Below are positions 1-8,092 of a DNA stretch of 64,000 nucleotides, one piece after another (the first letter of the stretch is position 1; each line of letters opens with the position of its first letter). The stretch spans positions 1 to 64,000 of the forward strand of contig NZ_NEGJ01000001.1 of assembly GCF_002135415.1 (NCBI RefSeq). The letters are read 5' to 3'. Under the pieces are notes generated by a model, which was not told where the DNA came from, ran no database searches, and worked only from the letters and a program-made list of their open reading frames with translations. Made by a program: the position numbers and the translations under genes. Source of the DNA: Acinetobacter sp. ANC 3832. Its GTDB lineage: Bacteria; Pseudomonadota; Gammaproteobacteria; Pseudomonadales; Moraxellaceae.

Positions 1-378
1 CTACTCTCTTTCGATGAATAGTCAACAGGTTTTGTTATTTAATTCTCTCAACAAATCATTCCTTAACCAATCTTTAAAATTCCAATTCGAAATCTTAACA
101 TCTCAATCAAGCTACTGATTTATCAGAAGTTTTATTTAACATCACCGCCGATGGATGTGCATTCTACAGCATTCCTAATCCTACACAACCCCTTTTCTTA
201 ATTAATTTTAATTATTTGAATCGAGTGTGTGTTTTTTGTGCTTTTATCGAATTTATTCACACTTTTTGATCAAATTTGCTTTAATACTTAGCAATTAACT
301 GCTGTTAGAATAGAATTATAGGAATATAGCTCTTCAGCTAATCAATATTATTTTGACTTTATCTATCTGGATACATTT
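1..378. other. Intergenic region before mlaA
   Basis: AT-rich stretch at the window edge. I see no open reading frame, RNA gene or repeat that I can support. A TAGAAT hexamer at 306-311 could be the -10 box of the mlaA promoter, but no convincing -35 box accompanies it. Confidence 0.5.
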
Positions 379-1317
379 ATGCATCGTTTAAATATCTTGT
401 GGGCAAGTATGCTTACTCTGGGTTTATCTTCTCAAGTTCTTGCTCAAGATACTTTATCCGTTAAAGATAATGAAAGTACAACTGAAACAAATACAATTGC
501 TGAAAGCACTATTCAATCTAATGCAACTGACAATAAAGCAGAAGATGTAGCCAAGCATCCTCGCTTAGAAGCTTTAAAAGAACTTAAGAATATTAAGGTT
601 GATGATTTAAAAGTAAATGCCAATGCCGCTCAAGACGATAGTGTGAAAGATCCACTGCAACCACTTAATCGTGAAATCTATGAATTTAATGACACTTTAG
701 ACCGTCACTTTTTCCGCCCTGTAGCCGTCCAATATAAACAGAAGGTTCCTGATGATGTTCGTAGTTCTTATACATCATTCCGTAAAAATTTAAGTGAACC
801 ATGGAATGCAGCCAATCAATTGGTGCAAGGTCGTTTTAGTCGCGCTGCAAAATCATTAGGACGCTTTACCCTTAATACAGTCACTTCCCTCGGGTTTGCT
901 GATCCTGCAAGTCGTTTAGGCTTATCAATGGAGGAAGAAAGCTTAGGTACAACCTTAGGATATTATGGTGTGCCAAGTGGTCCATATTTAATGCTCCCTA
1001 TTCTTGGTCCAAGTACGATTCGTAACTCTTTAGACTATATTGCTGAAGGTTATGCAAATCCCTTGTGGCAACAGCGTCATGCCAATGATCAAACAGGTCT
1101 TGTATGGGGTAATCGTGTGATGGGCGGAATTAACACCCGTGCTCGCCTGCTTGATGTTGAAGATGTATTACAAGGTGATCGCTATTCAGCAATCCGTGAT
1201 ATCTATTTACAACGTAAAGCTTTTGAGATTTCCGAGAAAAAAGGACGCGGTCAAGAAGCTGTTTCTTTTGTCGATGATGATTCTGATATGAGTGATGACT
1301 CAAAGAGCAGTCACTAA
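379..1317 (+). CDS. mlaA: MlaA/VacJ-family outer-membrane phospholipid transport protein
   Basis: MlaA removes mislocalised phospholipids from the outer leaflet of the outer membrane and passes them to MlaC and the MlaFEDB transporter. Residues 1-22 form a signal peptide ending VLA. Residues 23-90 are a polar, low-complexity linker. The MlaA domain begins near residue 91 with DPLQPLNREIYEFND and continues with the RFTLNT and GYYGVPSGPYLMLPILGPS blocks. There is no lipobox cysteine after the signal peptide, so it looks like a soluble or peripheral periplasmic form rather than the lipoprotein known from E. coli. The other mla genes are not in the window. Family assignment is firm; the anchoring is inferred. 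Confidence 0.9.
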   Translation: MHRLNILWASMLTLGLSSQVLAQDTLSVKDNESTTETNTIAESTIQSNATDNKAEDVAKHPRLEALKELKNIKVDDLKVNANAAQDDSVKDPLQPLNREIYEFNDTLDRHFFRPVAVQYKQKVPDDVRSSYTSFRKNLSEPWNAANQLVQGRFSRAAKSLGRFTLNTVTSLGFADPASRLGLSMEEESLGTTLGYYGVPSGPYLMLPILGPSTIRNSLDYIAEGYANPLWQQRHANDQTGLVWGNRVMGGINTRARLLDVEDVLQGDRYSAIRDIYLQRKAFEISEKKGRGQEAVSFVDDDSDMSDDSKSSH

Positions 1318-1432
1318 CTTGAAATAATTTGTTAAACTGAATTGCTAACATATCATTTAGATATGCTAGCAATCCTTGGTTATCTATAGTACATCTACTA
1401 ACATATCTTGATAATCAGTCACTCTAGGATCA

Positions 1433-2413
1433 TTGATCAACTCTATGTATTTCATTCAGCCCACTCGAAACATTCCCAATTTAGAGCAGGTGCTTGATGC
1501 TCTTCCGAGCCTGCACATGATTCATATAGAAGATATCCATCTTTATGACCCAACGATTATTGCAATTGCAGATGTACAAGACTTTCTTCATCACCAATGG
1601 TCATTACCGACGATTGTGATTGCCAATGAAAATGAAGGAACAGCACTTTCTCAAGCTTGGGAAATGGGTGCATTAGCTGGTTGGATATGGAATCGTCTAC
1701 CTGCGCATCCCGAACATTCATTACAAATTATTGATGCACAATATAAACGTAATCAAGATAGTCGCGATTTACCTTCTGCGGCAGAATTACAGAAAAAATT
1801 ACTACCGAATCCATTAGAACTCCAAAACTATCAAATTGAAACCCTGTTTCAACCATCGGCATATCTGTCTGGTGATTGGTATGACTATTGGAAAATCAGT
1901 GATAAAGAAGTGATGTTTTATCTCGCTGATGTTTCAGGACATGGTGTAACCAGTAGTTTACTTACATCTTGGATGGCAGCCTTTCATGGTCGTTCTAAAA
2001 CACCAAGAGAATTAATTAAGAAACTGAATGGCATGTTAGTGCAAGAAAATATTGAAAAGCATATCACCATGATTGCAGGTATTTTGAATGTAGAAACACA
2101 CAGCCTGAGATGGTCAAGTGCTGGACATTATCCGCCTGCGATTATTTTTGAACCCGATCAAGTACCTCGTGTTTTAAACACCAGTAGCTTTCCTTTAGGT
2201 CTAACTGAAGATTTGGAAGTTGAAGAGTTTGAATGTACGCTCACGCGTCATGCTCGGTTCATTATTTGTTCAGATGGTGCACTTGAACCTTTTGATGGTG
2301 GTTTGAATGAACAGTTTGCTCAATTGGTCTATCATTTGCAGAATCAATCATTCCAAGCCCCTGAACATGTTGCCGATGATATTGCCATTCTGAGTTTCCG
2401 CAGAATGAATTAA
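1433..2413 (+). CDS. gigA: SpoIIE/PP2C-type serine phosphatase (GigA-like)
   Basis: Predicted metal-dependent serine phosphatase of the RsbU/SpoIIE type, expected to dephosphorylate the STAS protein encoded next door. The N-terminal ~110 residues look like a degenerate receiver-type domain. The phosphatase core starts near residue 115 (AAELQKKLLP), with the metal-site motifs SGDWYDYW near 146 and LADVSGHG near 165, and a late DGALEPFDGG. In A. baumannii the GigA/GigB pair controls stress and growth in hosts, linked to the nitrogen phosphotransferase system. The TTG at 1433 lies only 3 nt after AGGA; an ATG at 1445 is the alternative, giving a protein four residues shorter. The gigA name rests on domain type and pairing. 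Confidence 0.82.
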   Translation: MINSMYFIQPTRNIPNLEQVLDALPSLHMIHIEDIHLYDPTIIAIADVQDFLHHQWSLPTIVIANENEGTALSQAWEMGALAGWIWNRLPAHPEHSLQIIDAQYKRNQDSRDLPSAAELQKKLLPNPLELQNYQIETLFQPSAYLSGDWYDYWKISDKEVMFYLADVSGHGVTSSLLTSWMAAFHGRSKTPRELIKKLNGMLVQENIEKHITMIAGILNVETHSLRWSSAGHYPPAIIFEPDQVPRVLNTSSFPLGLTEDLEVEEFECTLTRHARFIICSDGALEPFDGGLNEQFAQLVYHLQNQSFQAPEHVADDIAILSFRRMN

Positions 2414-2526
2414 TCTTATAATCAATAAGATAACGAAAAACTAGTGCTTCTACGACTCTACACCACTTGAGTATAGAGTTGCGCTATGTGATAATTTTCA
2501 CATCCTTCTCTGCAAATGGCATTTAT

Positions 2527-3054
2527 ATGTCAACAGGTCATGTTGAATATGCAAGCTTGAATGGAACGCATATTTTTAAGCTCATAGGCGAAGTGCGTGC
2601 CCAATCTTGTATTAGTCTAGACAAACTTTTGGCGAAGATTGAACAGCAAAAAGACGTCGTTGGCGCAATTGTTGATTTAACTGAAACCACATTTATTGAT
2701 AGTACCGTTCTTGGAATACTGGCGAAGTTAGGCCTAAAGCTTAAACAAATTCACCATATTCAAGCTGTCATGTTATCTACAAACTCAGATATTAGTACCC
2801 TCGCCAATAGTATGGGCTTAGGGCAAGTTTTCGTAATCCTCAATTATTGTGGAGACCCGAATGTATGCACACGTGCTTTAATTGATGATCATGTAACGCA
2901 TAACGCTATGCTTTGCACTGTGCTTGATGCACACAAGACGCTGATGAAACTCAACGACAATAATCAAAATATGTTTGAGCCATTGGTTAAACAACTCGAG
3001 AAACAGCAAGATACTATGGAATGTGTATCAAATACTGATAAGCAAAACGCTTAA
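2527..3054 (+). CDS. gigB: STAS-domain anti-anti-sigma factor (GigB-like)
   Basis: About 175 aa. Residues 1-105 match a STAS (SpoIIAA-like) domain, and the motif FIDSTVLGIL has the serine (about residue 59) that is phosphorylated in this family. The C-terminal ~70 residues are polar and helical (ends EKQQDTMECVSNTDKQNA). It follows the phosphatase gene by 113 nt on the same strand, so the two probably form a partner switch: phosphatase GigA acting on phospho-GigB. I start it at ATG 2527 (MSTGHVEYA), because the upstream TTG at 2467 would add a hydrophobic segment foreign to STAS proteins. No strong ribosome site is visible before either start. Confidence 0.8.
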   Translation: MSTGHVEYASLNGTHIFKLIGEVRAQSCISLDKLLAKIEQQKDVVGAIVDLTETTFIDSTVLGILAKLGLKLKQIHHIQAVMLSTNSDISTLANSMGLGQVFVILNYCGDPNVCTRALIDDHVTHNAMLCTVLDAHKTLMKLNDNNQNMFEPLVKQLEKQQDTMECVSNTDKQNA

Positions 3055-3088
3055 TCACTTTTCAGAATCATCTTTTCAGGGATAGCGC

Positions 3089-3913
3089 ATGACTTTACTT
3101 TCTGTTGTTCAAATGAACTCTCAAAATGATATTGAAGCTAATTTCAATGTGATTGAGTCCTTGATTCAACAGAGTAAAGCGGATGGCGCTTCTCTGATTG
3201 TATTTCCAGAAAACTTTGTCTGTTTCGCGGCAGGCAAACAACGTGAAACTGCCGCACAGTTTGAGTCGATCCAACAACGACTGGAACAACTCGCACATCA
3301 ATATCAAATCTGGATTGTGGCAGGAACCTTACCTTGCCCTTTCCGTCCAGATGGCTCAATCATTGAAGATGGTCGAGTACGTACGGTTAGTTTATGTATT
3401 AGCCCTGAACGTACCGAAGCTCGTTATGACAAAATTCACCTCTTTGATGTTCAAGTAGGTGATGCTGTAGGTGGTTATCAAGAATCTAAGTTCTTTGAAC
3501 CAGGCACAGATGTCGTTGTTGCAAAAACACCTTTTGGCAATATCGGTTTGCTGGTGTGTTATGACTTACGTTTTCCTGAGCTTGCACTAACTTTGCGATC
3601 TCACGGTGCGCATCTTTTAACTGCTCCTGCTGCTTTTACCTATAAAACAGGTCAGATGCATTGGCAGTTGCTTTTACAAGCACGGGCAATGGATAGCCAA
3701 TGCCAAGTGTTAGGTGCTGCTCAACAAGGTTGGCATGGTGAAAAACGTCAAACTTGGGGTCATGCAGGTGCTGCGAATAGTCGTGGACAAATTTTAGAGA
3801 TTCTTGATACAGAAGGTGCTCAGCTTTTCACTGTTCCTTTTGATTTAGAAGAACAAAATATGATTCGTTCTTCTATGCCGCTTATGCAACATCGAAAATT
3901 GATTTCACTCTAA
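3089..3913 (+). CDS. Carbon-nitrogen hydrolase (nitrilase family, Nit1/YbeM-like)
   Basis: 274 aa cytoplasmic amidohydrolase. The Glu-Lys-Cys triad of the nitrilase superfamily is visible: PENF near residue 41, YDKIHLFD near 113 and LLVCYDLRFPE near 157. The closest functional class by motif is deaminated-glutathione amidase/omega-amidase, a metabolite-repair enzyme, but the substrate cannot be fixed from sequence. AGGGA lies 8 nt before the ATG. It follows gigB by 34 nt on the same strand and may be cotranscribed with it. Confidence 0.87.
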   Translation: MTLLSVVQMNSQNDIEANFNVIESLIQQSKADGASLIVFPENFVCFAAGKQRETAAQFESIQQRLEQLAHQYQIWIVAGTLPCPFRPDGSIIEDGRVRTVSLCISPERTEARYDKIHLFDVQVGDAVGGYQESKFFEPGTDVVVAKTPFGNIGLLVCYDLRFPELALTLRSHGAHLLTAPAAFTYKTGQMHWQLLLQARAMDSQCQVLGAAQQGWHGEKRQTWGHAGAANSRGQILEILDTEGAQLFTVPFDLEEQNMIRSSMPLMQHRKLISL

Positions 3914-4020
3914 TTGTCAATTTTTTTATCTCTTTCAATAATTTTACAAAATCACCGCTTAATTTTCCTTCCATTTAATCCAAGATAAAGTTTCATAAAA
4001 AATTTATCAGGGATTGCAAA

Positions 4021-4446
4021 ATGTCTTTAGAAAAAGTTGTTTATACCGCTCATGCAAAAGCAACAGGTGGACGTGATGGTCGTGCAACATCATCCGATGA
4101 AATTTTAGATGTGAAATTAGCTGTGCCGAAAGAAATGGGCGGTGCTGGTGGTGGAACTAATCCTGAGCAATTATTTGCTGCGGGTTATTCGGCTTGTTTT
4201 CTTGGCGCAATGAAATTTGTAGCGGGTAGAGATAAGCTGAATATTACTAAAGATGCTTTCATTGAAGGTGAAGTCGGTATTGGTCCAATTCCTACAGGTT
4301 TTGGTATCGAAGTAAAATTAAATATTCATTTAGAAGGTCTGGACAAAGCTGAAGCACAAAAACTGGTGGATGCCGCACATATTGTTTGCCCTTATTCAAA
4401 TGCAACGCGTGGCAATATTGATGTGACATTGAATGTGATTGTTTAA
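4021..4446 (+). CDS. ohr: Organic hydroperoxide resistance protein Ohr
   Basis: 141 aa OsmC/Ohr-family thiol peroxidase that reduces organic hydroperoxides in the cytoplasm. The two redox cysteines are present, C59 in GYSACFLGAMK and C123 in HIVCPYSNATRGN, as is the NPEQLFAAGY block. Length is normal for Ohr. AGGGATTG precedes the ATG. I looked for an OhrR-type palindrome in the 107-nt upstream spacer and saw none, and no ohrR gene is adjacent. Confidence 0.93.
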   Translation: MSLEKVVYTAHAKATGGRDGRATSSDEILDVKLAVPKEMGGAGGGTNPEQLFAAGYSACFLGAMKFVAGRDKLNITKDAFIEGEVGIGPIPTGFGIEVKLNIHLEGLDKAEAQKLVDAAHIVCPYSNATRGNIDVTLNVIV

Positions 4447-4454
4447 GTAATATG

Positions 4455-4486
4455 ATCTATCCCGAAGTCATAACTTTGGGATAGAT
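4455..4486 (+). terminator. Hairpin after ohr
   Basis: Near-perfect hairpin: ATCTATCCC-g-AAGT pairs with ACTT-t-GGGATAGAT around a 4-nt loop, 8 nt after the ohr stop. The following T-tract is weak, so it may be an inefficient terminator or an mRNA 3' stabiliser. Confidence 0.55.
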
Positions 4487-4695
4487 GTTTATAATTTATA
4501 GATATTGCTAAAAACTCGTTACCTATTTTTTGTGTTAATGGATTAAGCCATATCAAATTCTTAAATCAATATTTCTGATTAGCCCATTTGGGTCTAGGTT
4601 GAATAGAATGATCTTCATAAACAGCTGCTTTCAATACTTGTCAGCAACGATCTAAAATTAAAATTTCAAGATCATCCCCCTCAACAATAAGCTAT

Positions 4696-6183
4696 TCAAT
4701 CCACAGCTTCATTGGTTACACGCAACACTTCTTCCATTGTGGTTTTACCTGCCAATACTTTACGCAACCCATCATCACGAATAGAGCCTGATTGTTGGCG
4801 CACATAATTTTCTAACTCATATTCGGCAGCATTACCATGAATTAAACGGCGCATTTGATCATCCACAGGGGCAATTTCATAAATTGCTGTACGACCTGTA
4901 AAACCAGTATGTGAACAATAATCACAGCCTTTTGGGATTGGTAGTTTTAAATCCTGCTCAGTACTTACATTTCGAAAAATATCTTTTTCAAACTGATCTG
5001 CTTCACGCCAATCATGGCAATGTGTACACAGTGTTCTCACCAAACGTTGTGCAATCACACCAATTAAAGAGCTTGCCAATAAAAATGGCTCAATCCCCAT
5101 ATCTTTTAAACGTGTCACTGCACCAATCGCTGTATTGGTATGTAGCGTAGACAGTACCAAGTGACCCGTTAATGAAGCTTGGACTGCAATTTCGGCAGTT
5201 TCCAAATCTCGAATCTCACCCACCATCACTACATCAGGGTCTTGGCGAAGCATTGCCTTTAAAGCACGGGCAAAGGTCATATCTACTTTGGTGTTGACCT
5301 GTGTTTGCCCAATCCCTTCGAGTTGATACTCAATGGGATCTTCAGCAGTCAGAATATTCTTAGAACCATCATTCAGATCGGATAAAGCCGCATAAAGTGT
5401 CGTGGTTTTACCTGAACCCGTAGGCCCTGTGACCAAAATAATGCCATGCGGGCGATGAACCAATAGTGTTAAGCGCTCATAATCTTTAGGCATTAAACCT
5501 AAATGAGTCATGTTTAAACGCCCTGCTTGCTTATCTAACAAACGCATTACCACACGCTCACCATGCGAAGATGGCAATGTTGATACACGGACATCCACCT
5601 CACGACCTGCAAGACGTAAAGAAATACGACCATCCTGCGGAATACGTTTTTCAGCAATGTCGAGTTTTGCCATCACTTTAATACGAGAGACAAGAAGCGG
5701 TGCAAGCTCACGACGTGGCTGAACAATTTCGCGCAATTGACCATCGACACGTAAACGTACGGATAACTTTTTCTCAAAAGCTTCAATATGAATATCAGAA
5801 GCGCCTACTCGAATCGCTTCTGAAAGCAATGCATTAATTAAACGGACAATCGGTGCATCATCTTCCTGATCCATTAAATCTTCGGTTTCAGGAACTTGGT
5901 CTGCTAAACTGAGTAAATCTGGATGATCTTCTAAGCCTGCTGCAACTTGTTGAGATTCACCAGTTTCTCCAGCATAGCTAGAGCTGAGCATGTTATTAAA
6001 GTCAGACTGAGAACAGAGTTGATGTTGTGCAACGCGACCTAAATAACGGCGTGCTTCTTGAATTGCAATTTGTGCGGTATCTTGACGACGGACAATAAAA
6101 ACTTGATCGCCTTCATAACGTAACAGCACTCCATGCCGCTTTGCAAAACTATAAGGTATTTGTAGTTGTTTAAGTACTTGCAT
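4696..6183 (-). CDS. gspE: Type II secretion ATPase GspE
   Basis: 495 aa cytoplasmic hexameric ATPase that powers pseudopilus assembly in type II secretion. The N-terminal ~115 residues are the GspL-binding region. The catalytic core contains VRLRVDGQLREI, Walker A GPTGSGKTT near residue 254, an Asp box, VMVGEIRD, and the CTHC...CDYC zinc loop between about 383 and 420. The zinc loop and short N-domain fit GspE better than PilB, which is about 570 aa. No other gsp gene is nearby; scattered T2SS genes are usual in Acinetobacter. The next gene downstream is convergent. Confidence 0.9.
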   Translation of the reverse strand: MQVLKQLQIPYSFAKRHGVLLRYEGDQVFIVRRQDTAQIAIQEARRYLGRVAQHQLCSQSDFNNMLSSSYAGETGESQQVAAGLEDHPDLLSLADQVPETEDLMDQEDDAPIVRLINALLSEAIRVGASDIHIEAFEKKLSVRLRVDGQLREIVQPRRELAPLLVSRIKVMAKLDIAEKRIPQDGRISLRLAGREVDVRVSTLPSSHGERVVMRLLDKQAGRLNMTHLGLMPKDYERLTLLVHRPHGIILVTGPTGSGKTTTLYAALSDLNDGSKNILTAEDPIEYQLEGIGQTQVNTKVDMTFARALKAMLRQDPDVVMVGEIRDLETAEIAVQASLTGHLVLSTLHTNTAIGAVTRLKDMGIEPFLLASSLIGVIAQRLVRTLCTHCHDWREADQFEKDIFRNVSTEQDLKLPIPKGCDYCSHTGFTGRTAIYEIAPVDDQMRRLIHGNAAEYELENYVRQQSGSIRDDGLRKVLAGKTTMEEVLRVTNEAVD

Positions 6184-6283
6184 TACATCTTATAATGATG
6201 ATTAAAATTGCTTTGAGTGTACTCTAAGCAAATGACAGCGTGAAGTCTGTTTTTCAAAGAATTCAATATAGGGATAAACGCCT

Positions 6284-7105
6284 TTGTCTAAAAATAATGA
6301 GCATCTAGAACCTGTACTGCCAAACTTGAAATGGTGGGGCGAACAACATTTTGAATTGAACCAGTCCAAAGCTTGGCAATTTGGTTCGACAACTGTGCGC
6401 CTGACACGTGGCTTACAAGAATGGCGTTTAGAATATTATCGTCCACAAGTTCAATACGACTATGAACAGCAATGGCAATCCATTCAAGATGTGAATTTTG
6501 CTTTTCCACAGCCTGTGCATGTTGAACGTTATATGTTCCGAGAAACGCATAATACGTTCCAACTCATGCCGCGCTTAGCAGATCGTTCAGTCGTCATTCG
6601 CCCTGTTGATCCTATTTATATTCCTGCAGGGCAACGAGGAACCTTATATATAAGTACGCCACTTTGGGTTGCTGGTTTTGTTCAAGCACAAAGAGAACCT
6701 CTGTTTGATATTCCAGTGATACGTCCTAAAGATACTTGGTTTGGACCAGATCATCGTAGTGGTGAAATGTGTTATGCATCCTCAGTCGATGGGCGTACTG
6801 AGCTTAGACTGCTCAAGCCTCGCGCTTTTAGAGCGGTAACACCTATCGACTTCCATAATGTCAGTAATCATCAACTTCGCTTTGACCGCATGAATGTTCC
6901 TGTCCCTGCTTTGCCTTTATTTTATAGTGAAAGTACAGGACGTTTATGGACATCCCAAATTAAAGTCATTTATGAAGGAAATGATCGACCTGCTCGAGTG
7001 AAAATTGAAAATAGAACCCCGCCCTTAGCAGGTGACGTGGTCTATGTGCATCCTCCTCGCTCACCGGGTGGCGCATTATTTAATATGTTTGATTCATTTT
7101 TTTAA
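6284..7105 (+). CDS. DUF432-like protein paired with an MscS channel gene
   Basis: 273 aa, no signal peptide and no membrane segment, so probably cytoplasmic. Rich in beta-type sequence with a conserved-looking centre (RSVVIRPVDPIYIPAGQRGTLYISTPLWV). I read it as DUF432, a family of unknown function found next to mechanosensitive channel genes; the name is tentative. The start is a TTG at 6284, supported by AGGG about 10 nt upstream and the lack of a nearby ATG. The channel gene begins 9 nt after the stop, so the two are almost certainly cotranscribed. Confidence 0.62.
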   Translation: MSKNNEHLEPVLPNLKWWGEQHFELNQSKAWQFGSTTVRLTRGLQEWRLEYYRPQVQYDYEQQWQSIQDVNFAFPQPVHVERYMFRETHNTFQLMPRLADRSVVIRPVDPIYIPAGQRGTLYISTPLWVAGFVQAQREPLFDIPVIRPKDTWFGPDHRSGEMCYASSVDGRTELRLLKPRAFRAVTPIDFHNVSNHQLRFDRMNVPVPALPLFYSESTGRLWTSQIKVIYEGNDRPARVKIENRTPPLAGDVVYVHPPRSPGGALFNMFDSFF

Positions 7106-7114
7106 GGGGGCACT

Positions 7115-8038
7115 ATGGCGACCATTCCACAAGATATTGCGAGTAGCCTCAAGGGTGTCTTTACCAGTATCAATACAGAGCGACTGAGTGAAATTTTAGT
7201 TGCATTGGTGTTGTGTTTAGTCGGGTTTATTTTAGCTCGAGTTATTTCCAACACCTTTATTCGTACTGTCGGTTCAAGATTTAACGCACACCAAAGATTG
7301 GTTTGGCGACGCGGGATTTTTTACTTTATTTTCTTATTATTCGTTGTGGCAAGTTTAAAAGAAGCAGGATTCAAGCTGAGTGTCTTTCTTGGTGCAGCGG
7401 GAATATTAACTGTTGCCTTAGGTTTTGCCTCACAAACATCTGCAACCAACTTAATCAGTGGATTATTCTTAATTGGTGAAGGTTCTTTTGAAATTGGCGA
7501 TACGATTCAAATCACCTTAATTCGCGGTCATACCATTGAAGGTGAGGTCATTTCCATTGATTTACTTTCCGTCAAATTACTCACTTTAGACAACGTTTAT
7601 GTTCGATTACCAAACGAACAACTAATTCGCGCACCTGTACATAATCTTTCTAAATTTCCAATACGGCGCATTCCGATTGTAGTGGCGATTAATTTTAATG
7701 AAGACATCAATAAAGTACGTGAGGTTTTACTTAATGTTGCCAATGACTATCCATTGACACTTGCTGACCCTAAACCACGTGTGAGTGTGACTGCTTTTGG
7801 TGAGTCATCCATTGAATTATTATTTGCTTTATGGTGTAAACAAGATAATTTCTTGCAAGTTAAAGATGAAATTCATGAAATGATTCGCAACCGTTTTGTC
7901 GAAAATCAAATCGAAATCCCTGTACCGAAAATTGGTTTTGTGGATCGAGGCTTTGTACCGAATAGTCAATTGAGTGATGATGATATTGATCAATACAGCA
8001 ATGAAAAAGAAATTAAACATGAACCCAATTTAAAATAA
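7115..8038 (+). CDS. MscS-family mechanosensitive channel
   Basis: 307 aa inner-membrane channel. Three membrane segments lie within the first ~115 residues; the third has the Gly/Ala-rich pore helix pattern (LGAAGILTVALGFASQTSATNLISGLFL). It is followed by the MscS beta domain (GDTIQI...GEVISIDLLSVKLLT.LDN..VRLPNEQLI) and an alpha/beta C-domain. The ribosome site AAGGGGG is strong. It shares an operon with the preceding DUF432-like gene, which suggests a soluble regulator or ligand sensor for the channel. Confidence 0.88.
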   Translation: MATIPQDIASSLKGVFTSINTERLSEILVALVLCLVGFILARVISNTFIRTVGSRFNAHQRLVWRRGIFYFIFLLFVVASLKEAGFKLSVFLGAAGILTVALGFASQTSATNLISGLFLIGEGSFEIGDTIQITLIRGHTIEGEVISIDLLSVKLLTLDNVYVRLPNEQLIRAPVHNLSKFPIRRIPIVVAINFNEDINKVREVLLNVANDYPLTLADPKPRVSVTAFGESSIELLFALWCKQDNFLQVKDEIHEMIRNRFVENQIEIPVPKIGFVDRGFVPNSQLSDDDIDQYSNEKEIKHEPNLK

Positions 8039-8058
8039 ACATCATAAAAATTCTGCTA

Positions 8059-8081
8059 AACCCTCTTTTTAAAAGAGGGTT
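8059..8081. terminator. Bidirectional hairpin between mscS-type gene and DUF2339 gene
   Basis: AACCCTCTTTT pairs with AAAAGAGGGTT around a 1-2 nt loop, in the 54-nt space between two convergent genes; it probably serves both. Confidence 0.65.
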
Positions 8082-8092
8082 GCTGAAAAGCC

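Noticed and set aside
3914..4020. OhrR operator upstream of ohr
   Set aside because: The spacer is AT-rich but I could not find a convincing palindrome of the OhrR type.
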